Origin: Piezodorus guildinii
Lineage: Eukaryota > Arthropoda > Insecta > Hemiptera > Pentatomidae
Length of the DNA: 64,000 bases
Direction of reading: 5' to 3'
NCBI GenBank assembly: GCA_023052935.1
Contig: CM041292.1
Span: 199,384,299 to 199,448,298 of the forward strand
Shown here: piece by piece, positions 13,663-23,358 of the stretch
How the letters are laid out: each line of letters opens with the position of its first letter
How positions within the stretch are numbered: the first letter of the stretch is position 1
Made by a program: the position numbers and the translations under genes
The notes under the pieces: generated by a model
The model's input: only the letters and a program-made list of their open reading frames with translations
Told to the model about the DNA's origin: nothing
Database searches by the model: none

Positions 13663-13779
13663 GCTTCTAGTTGCAAATTATAGTAAGAATTAATTATGTA
13701 TTATTTATTAATTACGGGGAAAAAATCTACTTTTGGATTTTGTAATGTAATAATATTTGTTTTAAAAAAACAAAACAAA

Positions 13780-14230
13780 TGCTTTAAACTCAATTTACAG
13801 ACAGGGTACTTGCTCCGCAACTCCGCTCTGTGTAACCTTCTGAATTCTTGTGTGGCCTCGTCGTAAGTGGGGCGTAAGCGTAAACCTTAAAGTTTTCATC
13901 ATGTGTTGTACTTCAAAGTAAGATGCTACGTTGCACACCCGTAAAGAAACGTGGGGGACAATAGTTTAATAAATTATAACCTTTATAAGTTTTTAAAAGA
14001 TGCCGCGAGATGTGTTTTTTCGCAAATGAATAACAACACGCACTCCCCGCCATTAATCGCGACTTTATTTCCTCTTGGATTTCGTTTAACCACTGAAACG
14101 AAAAGGGGAAAAAAAACACGAATGTACAATTAAGCATCGTCTCCTGAACGACTATTATTATGCTAACCAACACGACTTGAATTACCATAAAAATCTGTAA
14201 TGTATAAAAAAAAGTTATTTTGAAATTAAA
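13780..14230 (-). repeat. Repeat X, copy 1
   Basis: On the minus strand this shares ATTCAAGTCGTG, CAGGAGACGATG, a pyrimidine tract ending TTTCAG followed by TGGTT, and an AGGAAATAAAGTC block with copies at 15.1 and 18.3 kb. Part of it is open for 91 codons (13913-14188), but the other copies do not keep that frame. Identity unknown; it could be a LINE or DNA-element fragment or a duplicated local segment. Confidence 0.5.
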
Positions 14231-14239
14231 TAAAAATTT

Positions 14240-14775
14240 TGTTTAAGCATGGCTTCCACAGAGGTTTTTTAATGGAAAAACCTGTAAAAAAAATTATCAT
14301 AGAAAATTTGCTTGATGTTTAACTTAATGTTTTCGATAAAAAACCACAATCAAATTTATCTAATGAGATACCTACGATCATAATGATAAACTAGCGTTTT
14401 AATCAGATAAAATTCATAAAAAAAGTAAATAACATGAAATTCTGCCTTGAATGCAATACGATTCTAACCATCTATCAGTTAAAGCTCTCTTTTCATATTT
14501 ATAATTTTTGTGACATGAGCAGCCATCACGATTCTATTAATTAAATTAATTGAGCTGTTTATGTCCAAAGAAATGAGATATTATAAATTTATTTCATGTT
14601 AAATTCCACTATATTATAATAGTAAAATAATCGCAAATATTGTTTACATGTTAATAAGAGTATTTAATAAGTAAGAAAACATTTTTTGAAACTAGGTTGA
14701 AACTGATGGAAACTGCTGCATCTGTGGTGCTACATGCCAGTTTCAGAACTGCACATCGTATTGTGTTTCGAGACA
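14240..14775. other. No gene recognised
   Basis: AT-rich and unassigned. Confidence 0.4.
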
Positions 14776-14779
14776 GAAT

Positions 14780-14942
14780 TCAGAGTCCTTACTTTATAGA
14801 GGGGTGAGCCCGATAAGGGCTTCCCTACTTCGGAGTCGCTCCACGACTGAAAGAACAGAAGAAGCACTTATTCGAGGGTTCGAACTCAGCCGACGATGAA
14901 CAGCAGTATAGTGCTCCATCCACTAGACGATACCGCTCCCAT
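14780..14942 (-). repeat. tRNA-derived SINE-D fragment
   Basis: The minus strand begins GGGAGCGGTATCGTCTAGTG (A-box-like), followed some 45 bases later by GAGTTCGAACCC (B box), in the spacing of a tRNA gene. A non-tRNA body follows. There is no cloverleaf-grade 3' stem, so a functional tRNA is unlikely. Confidence 0.6.
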
Positions 14943-15323
14943 CATGAAACTCTATATAACAAGAGAAAAACTGATAAAACAAAACCACAAAAGATGTGAC
15001 GTGATGCATGAAACTGCGCCGTACTGAAGATGCCGTGAAAGAATGACCCACCTTAGGCATCATACAACGTTTCATTCGAAGCATTATTGTAAAGAACTTC
15101 TTAATTGAACTTTTTGGACACAAATCTATATTCAAAGCTCTCTAACTCGATTTTAAAATGTATATTATAGAAGTTTATGGAAATTCAAGTCGTGATGGTT
15201 CCTAATATTATTCGCTCAACTGACGATGGCTAATTTACCTTCATACAATTTTTTTTTTTTTTTAGTTTCAATGGTTTCGAGAAATGAAAAATTAATTATT
15301 ATTTATAATAAATCTATTATTAT

Positions 15324-15744
15324 ATCAATATATTCTAAACCACGGAAGATCTAATTTAATTATTAAGGTTGATTTTGGGCTGAATAAATTCTTCCATAAA
15401 TACTCAATTTTTTTATTTCATCAGTATGACGTTTCGGGATATTCTCCCATCTTCAGAAGTCTTGTTATATATTCAGAAACACCCAACATTTTCACTATTA
15501 CACACATTCAGCTAGGTAAAAATAGTAAATATTTAAATACATCAGATCTGAGCAAGAATATTTAATGAAGAGTATCAGTTGAGGACAAAGATCTGAGCGA
15601 TACTCTTGCTCAAATCTGATGTATTTAAATATTGACTTCATTTTACTATTTTACCTAGCTGAATGTGTCTAATAGTGAAAATGTTGGGTGTTTCTGAATA
15701 TATAACAAGACTTCTGAAGATAGGAGAATATCCCGAAACGTCAT
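15324..15744. mobile_element. 421-bp hammerhead-bearing insertion
   Basis: Flanked by ATCTATTATTAT at 15312-15323 and 15745-15756. The paralogous repeat X copy at about 18613-18645 has the same site without the insertion. Inside are inverted arms (15426-15565 and 15602-15744), each with a hammerhead motif. The right end of the insertion lies about two bases beyond the predicted cleavage point of the plus-strand motif. It resembles a Penelope-like terminal unit without any protein-coding part. Confidence 0.65.
15426..15459 (-). ncRNA. Minimal hammerhead ribozyme motif
   Basis: Minus strand: CTGAAGA, one extra T, stem II GGGA with loop GAATA and TCCC, then GAAACGTC. Its stem II differs from the 10.6-kb motif but keeps pairing. 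Confidence 0.6.
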
Positions 15745-15745
15745 A
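15711..15745 (+). ncRNA. Minimal hammerhead ribozyme motif
   Basis: Plus-strand mirror of the motif at 15426-15459, with one A-C mismatch in stem II (AGGA against TCCC). The core CTGAAGA and GAAACGTC is intact. Confidence 0.55.
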
Positions 15746-15842
15746 TCTATTATTATTAATTAGGTTCCATGATAACTAGAAAAAACGAAATCTTAGAGGA
15801 AATAAAGTCGTAGTTAAAGGCGAGAAGTTGCAAAATTACGTA

Positions 15843-16556
15843 TCTCGCGGATTCTGTCAAGAAACTTAAAAGTTAGAATTGATAAAACTATTATCCTCCC
15901 GACGGTTTTGTACGAGAGTGAAATGTGGTAGCTTACTTTGAAGGATGAACAACGCCTTAAGGTTTTCAAGAATAAGATACAACGTAAAATAGTTGGTCGT
16001 AAGATAGATGGGGGAACTGAAGAATTCAGAAGGTTAAACAAAGCTGAGTTGCGGAGCATGTATCCTGTCAGTATAATTGAGTTTATAGCATCGGGAAGAC
16101 CAAAATAGGCGTGTAACGTTGTATGTCTAGGGATCACTTGTAGCTGGGTGGCTAGCGTAACAGCCTCCCATGCTAAAGGTCACGGGTTCAAACCCGCAGG
16201 TGGTCCTAGGATTTTTTAATGGGAGTAAAAAATCCTTAGTTACGCCGTCCTTCGGAGGGGACGTTAAAAGGTGGTCCCGAGCCTGTGCGATGTCAGGTAC
16301 TCGTTAAAGATCCCTATCCTAATAAAACCTGGATAGGCAAAATTTAGGACTCCCACTGTAACATCGTCCGATTAGCCATAGTAGCATAAAGTGACGTTAA
16401 ATAAATAAACAAACGTTGTATGTCTCAGGTTAGAACGAACCCCGACAGATCGACCGGAACGTCAATGCGAAGATTTTATTAAGTCTGATCTCGAGGGATT
16501 GGGCTAGAACGGTGATCATTGGACAAATCGGTTCGATAAGTCTATTATTAGTATTA
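15843..16556 (+). pseudogene. Non-LTR reverse transcriptase C-terminus, broken by SINE-A
   Basis: The frame reads TIILPTVLYESEMW, LTLKDEQRLKVFKNKIQRK and a NKAELRSMY block. These are the usual thumb-side motifs of insect endonuclease-reverse-transcriptase LINEs (VLYGSETW, then LRVFERKILR). After the SINE at 16129-16411 it resumes with DLEGLG and NGDHWT, matching 61255-61430. It has stop codons (after SEMW, for example). The 3' end is near the ATTATTAGTATTAATAA tract. Confidence 0.65.
16129..16411 (+). mobile_element. SINE-A, full-length with target duplication
   Basis: A head with B box GGGTTCAAACCC at about 16190, a body of about 280 bp and a tail AAATAAATAAACAAAC. AACGTTGTATGTCT is repeated at 16115-16128 and 16412-16425 (14 bp). 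A good reference copy for the family. It is inserted in a reverse transcriptase relic. Confidence 0.9.
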
Positions 16557-16635
16557 ATAAATCGATTATGTTTGCTCGGCATTTATGATTATTTTTATTA
16601 TTTATCGTTTATAATTTAATTAATTTAGAATGCAT

Positions 16636-17115
16636 AGAGGTTCACCTGTGGAGTAGTGGCTAGCCATAACAGCTCTCTATGCTTAATGTCGCAAGTTCAA
16701 AACCAGCAAATGGCCCTATATTTGCTTTTAGGGAGTAAAAATCCTTGGTTATTTCGTCCTTTAAAAGAGGCTGTTATGCTAGCCACTACTCCACAGGTGA
16801 CCCTGGATGCATTCAGCAAGGTGTTAAAGATTAATCTGCCCAATGTCACGGGTTCAAACCCGGTAGATTAAAAAACCTTGTTGAATGCATCGAGGGTCAC
16901 CTGTGGAGTAGTGGCTAGCAAAACAGCCTTCTATACTTAAGGTTGCAAGTCCAAAACCAGCAGATCGCCCTAAATTTGTGCGCCATAGGTGACTCTTAAA
17001 AGATTTAAAAAGTGGAACTCGTAAAAGATCCCTATCTTAAGTAAACCTGGATAGGCAAAACTTAAGACTCCCGCTGCACCGTCGGATTAAGCACAGTAAC
17101 ATAAAGTGACATTAA
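16636..17115. repeat. Rearranged SINE-A cluster with 55-bp hairpin arms
   Basis: A plus-strand SINE-A head (16639-16766) is followed by an inverted head (16768-16822), a loop and a plus-strand copy again (16875-17115). The segments 16768-16822 and 16875-16929 are near-perfect inverted repeats of 55 bp. The 52-bp loop has CGGGTTCAAACCCG, an intact T-arm-like stem loop and B box. The 71-codon frame across it is an artefact of SINE sequence. Confidence 0.7.
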
Positions 17116-17199
17116 ATGGATAAACAACAAGATTTAATAAAAATGTTATGTTCTTGGTTGCAAAACCTCATTAAATTGACTGTATAAAGAAATACAAGA

Positions 17200-17306
17200 A
17201 ATTATGAAAATGACCGAAAAAATTATGAATACGATTGAAAAAATTATGAATTTGACTGAAAAAATTATGAATTTGACTAAAAAAATTATGAATTTGACTG
17301 AAAAAA
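17200..17306 (+). repeat. 21-bp tandem repeat, about five units
   Basis: Unit GAAAAAATTATGAATTTGACT with small changes (GAATACGATTG in one). The unit is a multiple of three, so a frame runs through it (KIMNLTE), but the flanks are not coding. Confidence 0.85.
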
Positions 17307-17629
17307 GCTATAATATAAAATTATTATATTTTCATTTTTATATATCTTTGTAGGCCATTAGTCTCTACGAAGAAAAATTGTTCTTATCAATCTGTTTGTG
17401 AGCGTCGAATAATTTACAGTCATGGAGATTATGTGTAAATGTTTGTGTAGACTTTCTGTCGCAGTTCTTACAATAGTATCTACGTAATATCGTTTAAAAT
17501 TGTGACCTAGTTTTACCATTTCTCAGTACTTTATTCTATTTTGAGTTTATTATACAATATTTAATTATTATTAAATATCGATAGTATACTTGTAACACTA
17601 TGGATGTGATAAAATGAAATAATTTTTAT

Positions 17630-17910
17630 TTTTTTATTAAACGTCACTTAATGCTACTATGGCTAATCGGACGATGCTACAGTGGGAGTCCTAAATTTTG
17701 CCTATCCAGGTTTTATTAGGATAGGGATCTTTAACGAGTACCTAACATCGAACAGGCTCAGGACCACCTTTTAACGTCCCCTCCGAAGGACGGCATAACT
17801 AAGGATTTTTTACTCCCATTAAAAAATCCTAGGACCACCTGCGGGTTTGAACCCGTGAGCTTTGGCATAGGAGGCTGTTATGCTAGCCACCCAGCTACAA
17901 GTGATCCCCA
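17630..17910 (-). mobile_element. SINE-A, full-length with target duplication
   Basis: Complete in minus orientation, with head and B box at about 17850-17908. It is flanked by GAAATAATTTTTAT at 17616-17629 and 17911-17924 (14 bp). It ends 32 bp before the left arm of the 4.3-kb palindrome and is not itself duplicated. Confidence 0.9.
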
Positions 17911-18339
17911 GAAATAATTTTTATACATACTTAAATATTTTACACATTGTTGGTATTTTGATGTGATTATTAAATATTTTTTTAAAAAATTGTTAAGAAT
18001 TAAATATACAAAATTCGTTAGAGGACAACCTTACAGAAAATGTATTTGCGATTCTTTTAATTTGGATTAAAATAAACCTTTGAAATATCTCCAAAATTAT
18101 CCTAGACGAAATCTGATAATGTTGGATAGCTATAAAGAAATGCTTTTTCTTACTATATATTTCCTATATAGGTAACTGAAAGTTAAAATTTCAGTAGATA
18201 TAGAAGTTATTGACAGAAAGGAAGAGGATTTATACAGTACTGCGTCATTTCATGCAAGTCACATGTTATGTTAATCTTTTCAACTAGTTCTCGTACCAAA
18301 GGGTTTCAAGAAAGAACATTGCACCGATTGTTAACAACG

Positions 18340-18800
18340 TAACAAAAAATTTAGCATAGGATCTTGCGATTGGTGATGTTTCAAAGTCATTTAAAATTCT
18401 CGATTTTAAAATGTTTATTAGAGATGTTCATGGGTATTCAAGTCGTGATGGCTCGTAATACAGTCCTTCAGGAGACGATGGTTAATTTGACCTTCAATAC
18501 AATTTATTTATTTTTTAAGTTTCAGTGGTTTCGAGAAGTGCTTAATTTAAAATAATTTATTATATTCAATAGAGATAATGCTTTACTAAGAGAAGAAAAA
18601 TTAATTATTATTTATAATAAATCTATTATTATTTAGGTTCCGTGATAATTAGAAATAAAACAGGAAATGAAGTCGATGTCACGGTTAAACCCGGGGAGTG
18701 CATGTTATTCAGTTGCGAAATTACTTAGCTCACGGATTCTGTCAAGAAACTTAAAAGTTTCAAGAAAGAACGTTGCACCGATTTTTAACAACGAAACAAA
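18340..18800 (+). repeat. Repeat X, copy 3
   Basis: Carries ATTCAAGTCGTGATGG, CAGGAGACGATGG, TTTCAGTGG and the AAATGAAGTCGATGTCACGG block without interruption. It supplies the empty site for the insertion at 15324-15744. A mirror copy lies at about 25960-26420. Confidence 0.55.
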
Positions 18801-18884
18801 AAATTTAACATAGGATTTTGCGATTGGTGTTGTTTCAAAGTCATAATTAATATTTAAAATAAAAGTATTTTGTTTTTGTTTGTT

Positions 18885-19400
18885 TATTTATTTATTCAAC
18901 GTCACTTTATTCTATTTTAGCTAATCGGACGATGCTACAATGTGAATCGTAAATTTTGTTTATGTAGGTTTGATTAGGATAGATATCTATAACGAGTAGG
19001 GGTGGGCATAATCGAATGATCGTCATAATCGGATGATCGGACTTCGATGATTTAAATAATCTAATGATTCCATAATCGAATGATCGAATGATTAATATGC
19101 ATTCTGAGAGACAATATGCCATGTATATGATTTATGTGACGAGAAAAAAAACAAAAAACAATTCAGTTCCAATGATCATTCGTTTCTCCGAACTGATTAA
19201 TCCGATAATCGATTAATTCGAATGATTGAAATAATCGAATAATCCGATAATCGTCATTCGATTATGCCCACCCCTAATAACGAGTAACTGACAGTCTAGG
19301 GAGAACCATTTTACGCCCTATCCAAAGGAAGTCATAACCAAGCATTTTTTACCCTTGAAAAAATCTATGCCTCTGTCGGGTTCGAACCAGTGTTTTAGGA
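18885..19400 (-). repeat. SINE-A (minus) split by a hAT MITE
   Basis: 3' part at 18890-18996 and head part at 19277-19400, where GGGTTCGAACC is the inverted B box region. It is diverged relative to the 16- and 29-kb copies, so an older insertion. Mirror at about 25360-25870. Confidence 0.75.
18997..19276 (+). mobile_element. hAT-type MITE, 280 bp
   Basis: Terminal inverted repeats TAGGGGTGGGCATAATCGAA at the left and the complement at the right, with an 8-bp duplication ATAACGAG on both sides. The 8-bp duplication and the GGGGTGGGC-type end are characteristic of hAT elements. No transposase is encoded, so it is non-autonomous. Confidence 0.85.
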
Positions 19401-19507
19401 CATGGAACGGCATTGTGCTTATGTTTCGTGGTATATTTGTGTTCGTATTGTTTGATTGTATTCATAGGATCTTTTATTGTAAATAAGGATGTTTAATATA
19501 AAGATGT

Positions 19508-19508
19508 G

Positions 19509-19584
<76 letters not shown>
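19508..19584. repeat. (AT)n plus T run
   Basis: An AT dinucleotide tract to about 19556, then a T homopolymer. The mirror at 25148-25246 has longer AT and an interrupted A run, and accounts for much of the arm length difference. Confidence 0.95.
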
Positions 19585-19589
19585 CTCCT

Positions 19590-19770
19590 CTCACCTTTGT
19601 ATACGATTTCTTGATTCAGGGAGGTGAGGGCGGAGAAAAATGCTACTAGTTAAAAGCCCCTCAGAACCGAGGCTTGAACTAGGTAATTATTCCTATCACT
19701 AGTTTTAAATCATCTGGTAGCTAAGCAACGTGCATTCACAGCTACGCGCGCTAACTCCGTCCTCCCATAA
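19590..19770 (-). repeat. tRNA-derived SINE-C
   Basis: Reads on the minus strand as GGGAGGACGGAGTTAGCGCG, then GAGTTCAAGCC (B box, one base different in the left arm) about 85 bases later, then GGGGCTTTTAACTAGTAGCA. The spacing suggests descent from a tRNA with a long variable arm (Leu or Ser type). Related copies at 24958-25145 (mirror) and 63205-63325. Confidence 0.6.
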
Positions 19771-19782
19771 AATCTAAAAATT

Positions 19783-20057
19783 AGGATCACCTGTAGCAAG
19801 GTAGCTAGCATAACAGCCTGCCTCCTATGCCAAAGTTCACAGGTCAAAACCAGCAGGTGGTGTTAGCATTTTTCAAAGGGAGTAAAAAATCCTTAGTTTT
19901 GCCGTCCTTAGTCCGGAGCGTTAATGTCAGGTACTCGTTGAAGATCCCTATCCTAATTAAACCTTTAGGACGGCAAAATTTAGGACTCCCACAGTAGCAT
20001 CGTCCGATTAGCCGCAGTAGCATAAAGTGACGTTAAATAAATCAACAAACCAACAAA
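19783..20057 (+). repeat. SINE-A, near full length
   Basis: Head GATCACCTGTAGC, body with a small deletion around the GGAGGGGACG region, tail AAATAAATCAACAAACC. Mirror at about 24665-24950. Confidence 0.8.
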
Positions 20058-20111
20058 TTTATAAGATGAAGTTTGTTGGTATGGCTTGGTATATATTACT
20101 ATAATTATTTT

Positions 20112-20262
20112 TTTGTGGCTAGTATAACACCCTTTTATGCCCAAGATTGCAGATTCAAACCCAGCAGATGGCTCTAGGATTTTTCAAAGCGAGTAAAAAA
20201 TTCTTGTTTATGCTGTCCTTTAGAAGGGATGTGTGATGTCCACTGTAGCATCGCCTAATAAT
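20112..20262 (+). repeat. SINE-A fragment
   Basis: Part of the head (GATTCAAACCC B box at about 20150) and a short, internally deleted body. Mirror at about 24466-24616. Confidence 0.65.
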
Positions 20263-20484
20263 TTTCTGTATAATTGTATTTAAAGTGATTTAAGTGTCGG
20301 TAATAATGTGAAAAGAATGATTTTACGAACAATGTTTAATCTAATTTTTATCTAGAGATATTTAGTATATTTAAAATCCTATATAATTCTTAAATCAATT
20401 GAAAAAAAAATCTTATTGCAATTTAAAACTTTATTTATAATGCATCTAGTAAATTTAAGTTAAACTATAAGAAGTTAAGATACC

Positions 20485-20660
20485 CATGTAAAAACACCAC
20501 CAGTTGTCAGCACTGCAAAAATATTCTAAACTAGAAGGTCTCTGGTCCATCTTTTTAGACGCCCCAGAGGATTATCACGAATCGAACAGGAAGCAAGGAT
20601 TGAAATCGGTGGGTTTGAGTGATAATGGAGTTTATCGTGAAAGTAATCATACCTGGAAAT
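20485..20660 (-). pseudogene. Jockey ORF C-terminus fragment
   Basis: The nucleotide sequence of the plus strand (ACTAGAAGGTCTC, GAGGATTATCACGAAT, GGAAGCAAGGATTGAAA, TACCTGG) matches the minus-strand end of the Jockey copy at 42395-42530. An 83-codon open frame on the plus strand (20504-20755) is therefore antisense to a LINE and not a gene. Mirror at about 24070-24245. Confidence 0.7.
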
Positions 20661-20877
20661 CAAATATTAAATTAACAAAGTTCAGAAGGCAAGACATTAC
20701 TACAAGAGCTAAGCGTCAGCGCATCAATCATGGGATCCATCAAGCTGACAGTTGATAATAGTCAGGCAGCTACAGCCCCATTTCTAATTCAAGGTTCTGT
20801 GTTTGTAAGCGGCGAGCTAACTCTTCCCTTATAATATAAATAAACGTTTAGATATGTCTATCAATCAATAATTGTAT

Positions 20878-21020
20878 ATACCGCAAGGATCTGTATTAGA
20901 ACCATTGATATTTCTAATGTGTATTGACTGAAAAGTATGAACTTCTCTTATGAAATTCATGGATGACGGGACTATAACGGATGTGGTCCATGGCAAAATG
21001 CGAGATTGAAATGTCGAAAC
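20878..21020 (+). pseudogene. Non-LTR reverse transcriptase palm fragment
   Basis: Reads IPQGSVLEPLIFLMCID in one frame and, after a frame change, MKFMDDGTI. These fit the PQGSVLGPLLF and F/YxDD palm motifs of reverse transcriptases, in the correct order and spacing. It is too short and shifted to be functional. Mirror at 23708-23850. Confidence 0.6.
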
Positions 21021-21247
21021 CTTACTGACAGGCTCAAGGCAAGGTATAAGTAGATCCGAGAAATAGTTTGTTTCTCATTGCATCTTAGTAGAAAATATAA
21101 TAGTAGAAACAATAATGGGTCCTGATTGATTTCAATTAGAAAACCCGAAACGGATTTAAAAATTCAACAATATCTTTATGAATGTATTATTCAGAATAAT
21201 CTCCTCTTTTTATTTATATATTTATTTATCATAACATATATCAACAT

Positions 21248-21345
21248 TTTTTTTTTTTTTTTTTCGTATATATTACAATTTGTCATAATAGACAACAATA
21301 ATAGTGCTACAGGAACTCATTCATACAATATGAATACAATATACA
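21248..21345 (-). repeat. Jockey 3' UTR scrap
   Basis: A T run followed by ATTACAATTTGTCATAATAG, as in the UTR of the Jockey copy at 8921-9793. A tail-only, strongly 5'-truncated copy. Mirror at 23383-23480. Confidence 0.65.
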
Positions 21346-21369
21346 CATATAAACTATGATTATTAAACT

Positions 21370-21408
21370 GTTACGTTTCGAGGTACTTATTATGCCTCAT
21401 CTTCAGAT
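21370..21408 (-). ncRNA. Minimal hammerhead ribozyme motif
   Basis: Minus strand: CTGAAGA, one extra T, stem II GAGG paired with CCTC around an 11-base loop, then GAAACGTA. A third stem II sequence with preserved pairing. Confidence 0.6.
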
Positions 21409-21784
21409 CTTTAAATATCATATTTATTTTCATATTATATCCTAATATAGGTCATTTAATAATGTAATATTATTCATATTTAGTCCCTATATATGAATAA
21501 TTCTTTCAGTCTGTTAAAATAATCTATTATTTCATCATCACACAATAATTCCTTCAACATTTTGCTGCCAAACACTTGCAACTATCAGGCAGACTCAATA
21601 TCTTAGAAATTCAAACTAATTCAAATGGTGTACGGTCATAGCTTGTAAGAAGATACTTGCACTTTAAAGGAGTTAGAAAAAGAAGATTTTAATCCTATTA
21701 AAAAAACTTAAACTATTTATTCTGTATTTCAGCCGTGTAGGATCTCTGGGTTTGGTACATACTACTGAAGATCGTCTAGCTTCT

Positions 21785-22274
21785 ATAAAGTGGATTTAAA
21801 AAAATCTGGTGCACCACACGACTTTAACTTACCTCCGTTCTTTAAATTAATTCAAGGATTTTTAAATACAGTTAGAGATAAAAAAATCTGGTGCGGGCAA
21901 GATACGACCTTCACTTAGCTCCATTTTTAAAATCAATGAAAGAATTTTCAGATACAGTTAGATATAAAAATATGTGAAACGATTAAAGAATGAATTAAAT
22001 TGAATTTATATAGAAACATGTGTTTTAATAAGAAATCTATTATATTATTATCTAAAATAATCTGTTAGTTAGTCCTGTCAGACCATTTTAATCAGAATAA
22101 AACCTAAATTATATTAAAGCCCATTAAATCTTACATCGATATAGCGAGTTTAATCAAAATCGTTCTAACCGTTTTCGAGAAAATCGAAAAAAGGTGCAAA
22201 ATGCATGGTATAAAGTGCCTCTTCTGGTAAGCACATTTTGATGAAAAAGGTTTTGCAACGTTTCGGGCATATAT
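21785..22274 (-). repeat. R850 repeat, minus orientation, left arm
   Basis: Starts with ATCTGGTG at 21807 and again at 21889, a partial duplication of the end, then follows the family up to GTTTCGGGCATATAT, where it turns into (AT)n. The part with the hairpin and GT-rich block is missing. Confidence 0.8.
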
Positions 22275-22453
22275 ATATATATATATATATTAAGGGAAAG
22301 TATTGCGATCGTGAAGTTTTTCGAATTACAGTTTTCAGCGGAAATACACGTTTTAGGGTCTCCTGGGCCTAAGTCCCGCAAAAAGTGTGTGTGTGGTAAC
22401 TCCCGGGCGGAAACGGTAAGTCCTATGAAACTGAAATTTCATATTTAAGGCAA
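22275..22453. other. Palindrome spacer
   Basis: Holds the end of an (AT)n tract, then the first 160 bp of the plus-oriented R850 (22291 onward) without a counterpart in the left arm. Bases 22291-22361 are repeated in inverse at 26818-26888. Confidence 0.85.
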
Positions 22454-22945
22454 ATATATGCCCGAAACGTTGCAAAACCTTTTTCATCAAAATGTGCTTA
22501 CCAGAAGAGGCACTTTATACCATGCATTTTGCACCTTTTTTCGATTTTCTCGAAAACGGTTAGAACGATTTTGATTAAACTCGCTATATCGATGTAAGAT
22601 TTAATGGGCTTTAATATAATTTAGGTTTTATTCTGATTAAAATGGTCTGACAGGACTAACTAACAGATTATTTTAGATAATAATATAATAGATTTCTTAT
22701 TAAAACACATGTTTCTATATAAATTCAATTTAATTCATTCTTTAATCGTTTCACATATTTTTATATCTAACTGTATCTGAAAATTCTTTCATTGATTTTA
22801 AAAATGGAGCTAAGTGAAGGTCGTATCTTGCCCGCACCAGATTTTTTTATCTCTAACTGTATTTAAAAATCCTTGAATTAATTTAAAGAACGGAGGTAAG
22901 TTAAAGTCGTGTGGTGCACCAGATTTTTTTAAATCCACTTTATAG
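22291..22945 (+). repeat. R850 repeat, plus orientation
   Basis: Starts at TAAGGGAAAGTATTGCGATC, so only the right half of the terminal palindrome is present. It runs through GGTAACTCCCGGGCGGAAAC and GGTGCAAAATGCATGG (complement) to CACCAGATTTTTT. The first 163 bp lie in the spacer and the rest in the right arm. Confidence 0.85.
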
Positions 22946-23319
22946 AAGCTAGACGATCTTCAGTAGTATGTACCAAACCCAGAGATCCTACACGGCTGAA
23001 ATACAGAATAAATAGTTTAAGTTTTTTTAATAGGATTAAAATCTTCTTTTTCTAACTCCTTTAAAGTGCAAGTATCTTCTTACAAGCTATGACCGTACAC
23101 CATTTGAATTAGTTTGAATTTCTAAGATATTGAGTCTGCCTGATAGTTGCAAGTGTTTGGCAGCAAAATGTTGAAGGAATTATTGTGTGATGATGAAATA
23201 ATAGATTATTTTAACAGACTGAAAGAATTATTCATATATAGGGACTAAATATGAATAATATTACATTATTAAATGACCTATATTAGGATATAATATGAAA
23301 ATAAATATGATATTTAAAG

Positions 23320-23358
23320 ATCTGAAGATGAGGCATAATAAGTACCTCGAAACGTAAC
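23320..23358 (+). ncRNA. Minimal hammerhead ribozyme motif
   Basis: Mirror copy of 21370-21408 in the right palindrome arm, with identical core and GAGG/CCTC stem II. Confidence 0.6.

Larger units (their letters stand above)
15110..15842 (+). repeat. Repeat X, copy 2, split by a hammerhead-bearing insertion
   Basis: Left part 15110-15323 and right part 15757-15842 together match the uninterrupted copy at 18340-18740. The right part continues as AGGAAATAAAGTCG and TCTGTCAAGAAACTTAAAAG. The interruption, 15324-15744, is flanked by a 12-bp duplication. Confidence 0.6.
17943..22274. repeat. 4.3-kb palindrome, left arm
   Basis: The reverse complement of this 4332-bp segment is found at 22454-26817. 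The coordinate sum drifts only from 44760 at the outer end to 44728 at the inner end, mostly from length differences in the A/T tracts. I spotted only isolated base differences (one near 19691). It holds repeat X, a SINE-A split by a hAT MITE, SINE-C, further SINE-A copies, Jockey and reverse transcriptase fragments, a hammerhead motif and an R850, all duplicated in mirror order. Confidence 0.9.

Noticed and set aside
17200..17306. CRISPR-like array
   Set aside because: Units are contiguous 21-bp tandem repeats without spacers, and the sequence is eukaryotic.
20504..20755. 83-codon plus-strand frame, duplicated at 23973-24224
   Set aside because: Antisense to a Jockey ORF fragment. It looks conserved only because the palindrome copied it.
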